12,469 nt of DNA, taken from the NCBI GenBank assembly GCA_008363265.1, contig RHKR01000025.1, forward strand, positions 1 to 12,469. Reading direction: 5' to 3'. The position numbers and the translations under genes are program-made. Below the pieces are notes generated by a model. That model saw nothing but the letters and a program-made list of their open reading frames with translations, had not been told where the DNA came from and ran no database searches. This document shows, in pieces, positions 7,731 through 12,469 of this stretch; position 1 is the first letter of the stretch, and every line of letters starts with the position of its first letter. Source of the stretch: Chlorobiota bacterium. Lineage in GTDB: Bacteria > Bacteroidota > Ignavibacteria > Ignavibacteriales > Ignavibacteriaceae.

Positions 7731-8163
7731 GAAAACCCAGTACGATGCCAGAAGTGCTAATTCTTATAGCCGGAAAACCGGGCACAGAGAATTAAAGCCG
7801 GGCACGAGGGAGCCCCTGATCGTCCTGAGCTTTAAGGATCTCGATCTTAATCAGGGACAGGGTTTCCAGGATTGGGAGGAGGAAAACTTACTTGCACTGG
7901 CATTAAATAGACTTAAAGAATTGAACCAATTCACAGTAAAACAAGCCTTGGCGCAAAAATTTGTAACACAGTATACCAAAGTTGATTTCCCCCCCGAATC
8001 GGATTTTTACCACCCTAAGCACGTTCCCACTGGAGTTGAATGGTGCTCAATGCATGTTCAAGGGAAGGAATGTGTAATTGGTTATTTCGAGGACAACATT
8101 TTCCATGTAGTCTTCCTCGATAAGGATCACAGATTCTGGATCACAGAAAAGAAACATACCTGA
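7717..8163 (+). CDS. Unrecognised 148-residue partner of the AAA15 ATPase (possible RelE-like effector)
   Basis: I do not recognise this family with certainty. The ATG at 7717 lies inside the end of the ATPase gene (14-bp overlap), so the two are surely co-translated. The basic first 30 residues look unstructured; then comes PLIVLSFKDLDLNQGQGF (33-50), a helical stretch with EDWEEEN-like and KELNQ segments (51-80), and a conserved-looking block: VDFPPESDF (89-97), HP (99-100), a Trp at 109, then two beta-rich strands GYFEDNIFH (122-130) and VVFLDKDHRFWI (131-142). The C-terminal strands with charged and aromatic residues recall RelE/ParE-fold toxins, but this is only inference. It is too short for RloB (about 200 residues), shows no GEGxTE Toprim motif, and lacks HEPN or HNH motifs. 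No signal peptide or membrane segment is present. A C7 run sits at 7989-7995. Confidence 0.85.
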   Translation: MGKNKKTQYDARSANSYSRKTGHRELKPGTREPLIVLSFKDLDLNQGQGFQDWEEENLLALALNRLKELNQFTVKQALAQKFVTQYTKVDFPPESDFYHPKHVPTGVEWCSMHVQGKECVIGYFEDNIFHVVFLDKDHRFWITEKKHT

Positions 8164-8197
8164 GAAGTAATTAAGATTGTATAGTAGATAGGGTGGA

Positions 8198-8259
8198 GTC
8201 CGCCTGCGGCGGATTGGGGTGGAATCCAAATCCCACTTTGCCGCGGCGATATCCGCGTC
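8198..8259 (+). repeat. 62-bp hairpin-rich repeat, right copy
   Basis: This direct copy of 6214-6275 differs at one base. It starts 34 bp after the stop of the small partner gene and lies between two convergent genes, where its GC-rich stem (8199-8213, TCCGCC/GGCGGA) could act as a transcription stop for either strand, although no T-run follows. Downstream of it, to about 8320, is a further low-complexity stretch with short recurring CCGCGT and ATCCG words and no gene. Confidence 0.92.
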
Positions 8260-8327
8260 CTAAAAAACCCGCGTTAATCCGTTAAATCTGTGTGTATCTC
8301 CCCAAGGGCAAGCGCGTCCCTAAAAAT

Positions 8328-8355
8328 CACATTTCACATTTCACATTTCACATTT
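8328..8355 (+). repeat. Right array of 7-bp repeats (CACATTT x4)
   Basis: Four exact tandem CACATTT units. It is inverted relative to the AAATGTG array at 6184-6211. The last two bases form part of the stop codon of the PP2C phosphatase gene (TAA, 8354-8356 on the minus strand), so the repeat reaches exactly to the end of that gene. Confidence 0.93.
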
Positions 8356-9259
8356 AAAAAAAGAATCTAAACGAAATATACCCCAACACCACCACCAGCA
8401 CGAGGATAAGGGCATAGAGCCCCCATACCATCAGGTTCTGGTATTTATGCGGTTTGTGGACGGGGTTGCGGTCGAGGTATCCGAGGGGGAGGCCCGTGAT
8501 TCCGGAAATGGAGACGAGCTGCAGGGTGATGTTGTCTTTGCCGCCGTTCTTGTTGGCGGCATCCACGAGGGCCTGAGCAGCCTGCTCGAGGGGCATTTTC
8601 TTCAGGATCGAACGGATCTGCTTTTCGGGTACTTCGTTGGTGAGGCCATCGGTGCAGAGGAGGAGAATATCACCGTTGTAAAGTTTCAGGGGAGCCGACA
8701 CTTCCGCTGTTACGGTCTCACGCGGACCAAGTGCCTTGGTGATGATGTGCTTCTTCTCGTGATTGGCGGCCTTCGAGGCTTTGAGCTTCTTCCTGTCGAC
8801 CATCGCCTGAACGAGTGAGTGGTCTTTGGTAACGAGGTAGAGCCTCCGGTTCCGCATCAGGTAGATGCGGCTGTCGCCGAGGTGTGCGAGGTGGAGCTGA
8901 TCGTCCATCACGAGTGCCGCAACGGCTGTAGAGCCCATCCCCTCGTATGCGGGGATCTCAAGGGCGATCTGTCTTATCTTTGTGTTGGCACGGGCAAAGG
9001 CTGCCTGTAACTCCTTGTAGGGAGTGTAGAATTCAGGGACATCGGAGAAATGTTCGAGGATGGTATCAACCGCGGTTTTCGAGGCAAGCTCACCGCCGGC
9101 CGAGCCGCCCATTCCGTCACAAACGACGAAGAGGTAGCCGAATTCACCGGAAAGGTAGCCGAAAAAATCTTCGTTAAGCTCTCTCGCCGTGCCGGGATCG
9201 CTGATCGCGACCGTTTCAATCCTTACATCCAGCCGTTCGCGGTTTAGTTTATGTGACAT
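8354..9259 (-). CDS. Membrane-anchored PP2C-type Ser/Thr protein phosphatase
   Basis: A metal-dependent (Mg/Mn) phosphatase of the PPM/PP2C family, acting on phosphoserine or phosphothreonine in proteins, usually opposing a Hanks-type kinase; no kinase is visible here. In 301 residues the full set of motifs is present: RELNED with Asp31, CDGMGG with Asp48-Gly49, GMGSTA at 107-112, GDSR at 128-131, TDGL with Asp204, and GGKDN at 239-243. Metal ligands are therefore complete. A hydrophobic segment at about 275-297 forms a single C-terminal membrane anchor, with the catalytic domain expected in the cytoplasm. The ATG at 9259 is preferred to an upstream TTG at 9304, which only adds a non-conserved extension; neither has a clear ribosome binding site. 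It is divergent from the SPOR-like gene across about 89 AT-rich bases. Confidence 0.95.
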   Translation of the reverse strand: MSHKLNRERLDVRIETVAISDPGTARELNEDFFGYLSGEFGYLFVVCDGMGGSAGGELASKTAVDTILEHFSDVPEFYTPYKELQAAFARANTKIRQIALEIPAYEGMGSTAVAALVMDDQLHLAHLGDSRIYLMRNRRLYLVTKDHSLVQAMVDRKKLKASKAANHEKKHIITKALGPRETVTAEVSAPLKLYNGDILLLCTDGLTNEVPEKQIRSILKKMPLEQAAQALVDAANKNGGKDNITLQLVSISGITGLPLGYLDRNPVHKPHKYQNLMVWGLYALILVLVVVLGYISFRFFF

Positions 9260-9348
9260 TATATGCTGTTCAAAAAAAACAATTTTTGTTATTTCTGAAT
9301 CCAAATTAGAAAAAAATCTTTAGATTAGGGAAGCATCAATTAAATTTT

Positions 9349-10308
9349 ATGAGATCAGTAAACCTCTTTGCAATTTTTTGTGCGCTATTTCTCATAAATG
9401 AACTGTTTCCACAGCCCGGAGACACTTCAACCATAGTTTATGCCCCGCCCCGCGACAGCCGTCCCGATTCTGTAAAACCCAATCTTCCCCCTGATCTTAG
9501 CCCTGTTACCACGCCTGTTGTGGCAAAAAATCTCTTTACCGTGGTGTTGTGGTCGGGAATTGGTGAGGCTGAGTCACGCAAGGTCGCGAAATATTATGAC
9601 AAGAAAGGGTTCGATCTGAAGATATTCCAAGGATCGGGGTTCAAGAAATCGGATTTCATGGTAACGACTGGCTTCTTCAAAACCAGGCTCGATGCCGAGT
9701 TCTTCAAGCGGGGCCTGATAACCAACCTGAAAAACCGGAAACTGTGGGTAAAGCAGGTCGACAGCAGGATGACCGAGCTACTCTTCGTCCCTTCAGGGAA
9801 AAAACCCGCGGCACCCAAAGGCAGCGGGAAGAACAGGACCGCTCCTTCGGGACTCGACAACACTTCCCTTACCTCGCTCCTCAACACGGGCAGGCTGGTG
9901 CTCCTCTACGGAACAGCTGATGACCTCGCCGGGTTGCAGGGGATGACCGACCCCGCCACCCCGTTTCTGCAGGTGGTCTTCAACGGCGGAAGTGTCGCCT
10001 CGATCTCGGGTGAACGATCGTTCCCGAAAAGTCTTAATCTTTACAAGAGGTTCTTCCTCACATTCATGGCACCCCGAAGGTTCGATCAGTACTCTCCCCC
10101 CGTGCTGATAACAATGCCTGAGAGGTCGCGCCTGATGGCAGTTAAAAATTTCATTGACAGTGATGCGTCGATGGATCAGACGGCTAAAAAGGAAGCCCTT
10201 TCTGCTCTGAACAAGGTTACGAGGCAGCTTGTGCTGAAAGACTCGAGGATATGGCTGGCTAAAAAGGGCGATTCCTGGTACATAGCCGGCGTAGAAGAGA
10301 TAAAGTAA
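9349..10308 (+). CDS. Exported protein with a SPOR-like domain
   Basis: The 319-residue product has a probable signal peptide (residues 1-22, hydrophobic LFAIFCALFLINELF) followed by a proline-rich linker to about residue 58. Residues 61-136 show the length and pattern of a SPOR-like repeat: LFTVVLWSG, then a lagging strand with GFDLKIFQGSG and MVTTGFFKTRLDAEFFKRGL, which are typical of domains binding denuded peptidoglycan glycans, though this assignment is from pattern only. A Lys/Pro/Ser-rich linker (about 148-168) leads to a second, unrecognised domain (170-319) that alternates strands and helices and ends in SWYIAGVEEIK. It would act in the periplasm. Its stop is directly adjacent to the stop of the convergent DUF2400 gene. 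Confidence 0.88.
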   Translation: MRSVNLFAIFCALFLINELFPQPGDTSTIVYAPPRDSRPDSVKPNLPPDLSPVTTPVVAKNLFTVVLWSGIGEAESRKVAKYYDKKGFDLKIFQGSGFKKSDFMVTTGFFKTRLDAEFFKRGLITNLKNRKLWVKQVDSRMTELLFVPSGKKPAAPKGSGKNRTAPSGLDNTSLTSLLNTGRLVLLYGTADDLAGLQGMTDPATPFLQVVFNGGSVASISGERSFPKSLNLYKRFFLTFMAPRRFDQYSPPVLITMPERSRLMAVKNFIDSDASMDQTAKKEALSALNKVTRQLVLKDSRIWLAKKGDSWYIAGVEEIK

Positions 10309-11094
10309 CTAAAACTCCAGCTTCCGCATGCTGATGTGGCAGAGCGCGAAGTCGTACTTCACCGGGTCCTCCGGATCAAATTCCCTCAATTTTGCCGTGA
10401 TTTCAGAGGCGGTGCGCCATGAGGAGTCGTTACGCGCGGTCAGACCGAGCTGTTTGCTGATCCTCGCGATATGAAGATCGAGGGGAATTATCAGGTTCTC
10501 CTTCCCCACTTCACTCCAGAAGCCGAAATCGAGATCATCCTCCCGCACCATCCACCTTAGGAAAAGGTTCATCCTCTTGCACGCGCTCCCCCTCTCCGGT
10601 TCGGGAAAGAAGTGGCGGAACCCCCGCGTGAGCCTTCCTTCAGATCCGGCGAACTTAAGAAACCAACCGCTGAAGTGCTGTATCCCCGCCGCAAGATCAC
10701 GCTCCGGGGTGAATCCTTCCATGAAGAGTCCTTTAAGTCCGTCGTGCTCTCTTAACAGTTTCTGAAGCGCGAGCAGCAGGGTGGCGACATCAAAGGTTGA
10801 GTAGAACCGGTAGTAGAAGCCTTCGACCCTCTCCTCAAGGTCTTCCGCGGTTTTTATTGTATGATAAGGCGCGTCCTCGAGGCGAGTGAGGAGTTCGTTC
10901 ACGTTCTTGATTATCTGGAAAACCGAGCCGTAAGCGAAGAACGCTGCAAAGAAAGCTGCAAGCGTGATATCTTCAGGCCGGGTGAAACGGTGGGGTATTT
11001 CGAGGGGATCGGGCGAGAGTTTCTCCCGCCCGAATGCCCTGTAGTGGTGTTCAAGTCTTTCTTTAAGACTGCTGCTCTCAGAGATATTGTTCAA
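10309..11094 (-). CDS. TIGR02757/DUF2400 family protein
   Basis: A conserved 261-residue helical protein of unknown function, common in Bacteroidota, Ignavibacteria and some Proteobacteria. Family landmarks are clear: DPLEIPHRF at residues 29-37 followed by DITLAAFFAAFFAYG (about 42-56), then the block RGSACKRMNLFLRWMVR (about 168-184), IPLDLHIARISKQLGL (about 203-218) and the closing EFDPEDPVKYDFAL. The arrangement of helices with PLD and DPxxxDFAL recalls helix-hairpin-helix DNA glycosylases, which is only a suggestion. The C-terminal end CHISMRKLEF differs from the glycine-rich ending I would expect. The start is a TTG at 11094, 17 bp inside the amidase gene, with GGAA a few bases upstream; no ATG is near. 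It is the last gene of a four-gene overlapping operon. Confidence 0.92.
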   Translation of the reverse strand: MNNISESSSLKERLEHHYRAFGREKLSPDPLEIPHRFTRPEDITLAAFFAAFFAYGSVFQIIKNVNELLTRLEDAPYHTIKTAEDLEERVEGFYYRFYSTFDVATLLLALQKLLREHDGLKGLFMEGFTPERDLAAGIQHFSGWFLKFAGSEGRLTRGFRHFFPEPERGSACKRMNLFLRWMVREDDLDFGFWSEVGKENLIIPLDLHIARISKQLGLTARNDSSWRTASEITAKLREFDPEDPVKYDFALCHISMRKLEF

Positions 11095-11686
11095 GAAGTT
11101 TCCGGAATTTTCCCGTGTCGAACGCGGGTGTTACATCAACTTTGGTTGAGTAGATATTGCAATGTTTTACGATTCCCTTGAACGAAAGATACGAAACCGA
11201 GTGCTCATACCCATCAAGCACGGCGGGTCTGATGTCGAAATTCCTGCAAAGTTCGGCGCATATCCGCGCGGTTGAGTCGTACTGCTCTTCAGTGAAAGCG
11301 GCGAAGTGCTGCCACCCCCGCCACTTCACCTTGTTGTCGAACACCTTCCCCGTGTACTCCAACCACTTCCCGGAGGCATCCCAGAAGTATTTGCCGTTCA
11401 CTTCCTTCAGGTACCCCTCGTTGGCGATCTCGATGCCCACGGTGTGGATGTCGTGCGCCGAGCCGTTCCCCGTGTGATACGCCCAGTAGCAGGGAGGGAA
11501 GAGTTCGATCAGCTCACCCCCCTTGTCGACCGCGTATGCCGTGGCGATCGCTCCCCTCTGCATGTTCCACCAGTTGCCGATGTTCTTTGCCCCGGATGAG
11601 GCCGTGCCGTGAAGGACGATCTGATGCTTCGGGTAGACGCCCCTGATGAACTCACCCTCGTTAAGGTGAAGTTTTATCCTTTTCAT
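11078..11686 (-). CDS. N-acetylmuramoyl-L-alanine amidase (amidase_2/PGRP family), endolysin-like
   Basis: A 202-residue zinc amidase that cleaves the bond between N-acetylmuramic acid and L-alanine in peptidoglycan. The fold landmarks are present: IVLHGTAS with zinc ligand His26, the AIATAYAVDKGG strand (46-57), AYHTGNG with His71, and GIEIANEG with Glu86. The second histidine ligand is best assigned to His175 and the third to Asp184 in KVDVTPAFD, a spacing close to the His-Cys pair of T7 lysozyme; His162 is a weaker alternative. No signal peptide is seen, as in holin-dependent endolysins. A stretch at 92-125 is longer than in minimal members. The ATG at 11686 overlaps the preceding stop by 4 bp (ATGA), and the frame also contains an upstream extension to 11779 that I reject. 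Confidence 0.92.
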   Translation of the reverse strand: MKRIKLHLNEGEFIRGVYPKHQIVLHGTASSGAKNIGNWWNMQRGAIATAYAVDKGGELIELFPPCYWAYHTGNGSAHDIHTVGIEIANEGYLKEVNGKYFWDASGKWLEYTGKVFDNKVKWRGWQHFAAFTEEQYDSTARICAELCRNFDIRPAVLDGYEHSVSYLSFKGIVKHCNIYSTKVDVTPAFDTGKFRKLLEQYL

Positions 11687-12213
11687 AGTGTCACCATTAA
11701 TCCCATTCCGATGAATATATCTGTTTTGTTTTGAAGGAATCCGTATCCCGGCGCGAGAACAATGCCGAAGTGGAGCCACCCCTCATCCTCCCGCACGTTA
11801 ACGGTCTCTCTTACTGTTACGGTTCTCTCCTTAAGCGAAGCCCGCAGCGTGAAGCGGCTACGCGTATCGAGGGGGACGGGACTTGTGTACCGCACCCCCA
11901 GCGTTAGAAGCGAATCGAACATCACTGTGTCAACCCCCGCCTCGAACACGGGAACCGCCGCCACTTCCTCCCGGCTCGGATCCCCCTCTGCAGAAACCCG
12001 CGTGATCCAGACCGTGTCGGTACTGAAGACCGGTTTTATCCTCTCGATCAGGCTCTGTTTTTCCACAGTCACAGTGTCGGTGACGGTTACCACCCGCTGC
12101 TGAACGGGGATATCAGTCCGGTCAACGTGGCGGCCCACCTTGTGCATGATCAACCCGCCCAGAAGCGCGCCCGCCACAAACACCGCGGCGCAGAGATAAA
12201 TTGTGTTACTCAA
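11683..12213 (-). CDS. Membrane-anchored Thr/Val-rich protein in the spanin position of a lysis-like cassette
   Basis: A 176-residue protein with one N-terminal membrane segment (about residues 5-24, YLCAAVFVAGALLGGLIM) and an otherwise extracytoplasmic body. The region 40-75 is rich in Thr and Val (VTVTDTVTVEKQ), residues 130-145 again (TVTVRETVNV), and the end GIVLAPGYG plus GMGLMVTL looks like amphipathic beta strands. I do not recognise a named family; small proteins of this layout sit between holin and endolysin genes in some Bacteroidota phages, so a spanin-like role is possible but unproven. The start is TTG at 12213, which overlaps the upstream gene by 8 bp and has a purine-rich GGGAGAGG just before it. 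It is coupled to the amidase by ATGA. Confidence 0.8.
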   Translation of the reverse strand: MSNTIYLCAAVFVAGALLGGLIMHKVGRHVDRTDIPVQQRVVTVTDTVTVEKQSLIERIKPVFSTDTVWITRVSAEGDPSREEVAAVPVFEAGVDTVMFDSLLTLGVRYTSPVPLDTRSRFTLRASLKERTVTVRETVNVREDEGWLHFGIVLAPGYGFLQNKTDIFIGMGLMVTL

Positions 12214-12469
12214 TCCGCCTCTCCCCTCTCAGCCGGGCAAATATCCGTCTGACGGTGTATTCCCCGATGTAGGTGTAAAAGAGTATTGAAAATGAGGTTA
12301 CGAGGAGAACCGAGAGCACGGAAGTGGTGAGCTTCCCCGTGGTTACATCCCCGAGAAGTGTTACTACAACCGCGACGGCCACAACCAGCCACCTCTTTCT
12401 GATATAACCTTTCACGATGCTGTAAGCAGCCTCGGTTATAATGCTTGTGATCGCGCCGAAGAGGGCGAG
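12206..12469 (-). CDS. Small holin-like membrane protein (partial, start beyond the right edge)
   Basis: The frame is open at the right edge and gives at least 87 residues; a GTG at 12415 could be an internal start for a 69-residue form, but the frame upstream (LALFGAITSIITEAAYSIVK) is equally protein-like, so I read it as a truncated gene. Two hydrophobic segments are seen, WLVVAVAVVVTLLG (about 27-40 of the visible part) and VLSVLLVTSFSILFYTYIG (51-69), with an arginine-rich tail RRIFARLRGERR. This topology, small size and position directly before a spanin-like gene and an amidase suggest a holin that would let the amidase reach the wall. No named family is recognised, so a different membrane function cannot be excluded. 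Confidence 0.7.
   Translation of the reverse strand, partial: LALFGAITSIITEAAYSIVKGYIRKRWLVVAVAVVVTLLGDVTTGKLTTSVLSVLLVTSFSILFYTYIGEYTVRRIFARLRGERRIE

Noticed and set aside
6411..8163. PARIS (AriA/AriB) or RloA/RloB pair
   Set aside because: The ATPase is related, but the partner is only 148 residues and lacks Toprim or RloB-type acidic motifs, so a known label is not justified.
6184..8355. CRISPR array formed by the repeats
   Set aside because: The 7-bp units are directly tandem with no spacers, and the 62-bp repeat occurs only twice with genes between.
6184..8355. Insertion sequence or transposon with its own transposase
   Set aside because: No transposase or recombinase is encoded between the repeats, and no clear target-site duplication is visible.
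11687..11779. Upstream extension of the amidase frame
   Set aside because: It overlaps the end of the preceding gene heavily and has no family-like residues; the ATGA overlap at 11683-11686 is the natural start.

Overview
The window looks like a chromosomal region of a bacterium from the Bacteroidota/Ignavibacteria side of the tree. Three things point there: a TTTG-N19-TAnnTTTG promoter of the Bacteroidetes type at 6353-6383, frequent TTG starts with generally weak Shine-Dalgarno sites, and a TIGR02757/DUF2400 gene of the kind common in that group. The taxonomic call is inference, as no rRNA or tRNA is present. Most of the DNA is moderately GC-rich; the stretch 6300-8160 is visibly more AT-rich.

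Left half (1-6138, minus strand): the first four genes of a type I BREX phage-defence operon in canonical order, brxA (DUF1819), brxB (DUF1788), brxC (large P-loop ATPase) and pglX/brxX (adenine-specific DNA methyltransferase). They are tightly packed (4-bp overlap, 16-bp gap, 11-bp gap). pglX runs off the left edge just after its NPPY motif, so pglZ and brxL, the usual last genes, would lie outside the window.

Centre (6184-8355): a separate cassette, read on the plus strand and divergent from brxA, with two overlapping genes: an AAA15-family (COG1106, RloA/AbiLi-like) ATPase and a 148-residue protein I cannot name. It is bracketed by two 62-bp direct copies (61/62 identical) of a hairpin-rich repeat and by inverted arrays of a 7-bp unit (AAATGTG on the left, CACATTT on the right). 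It looks like a self-contained, horizontally acquired two-gene module, possibly a second defence or toxin-type system, placed beside BREX. This is the most interesting part of the window.

Right half (8354-12469): apparent host genes. A PP2C-type Ser/Thr phosphatase with a C-terminal membrane anchor (minus) is divergent from an exported SPOR-like protein (plus). The latter abuts, tail to tail with no gap, a minus-strand operon of four overlapping genes: a small holin-like membrane protein (open at the right edge), a membrane-anchored Thr/Val-rich protein in the position of a spanin, an N-acetylmuramoyl-L-alanine amidase, and a DUF2400 protein. The first three resemble a phage-type lysis cassette; no other phage genes are visible.
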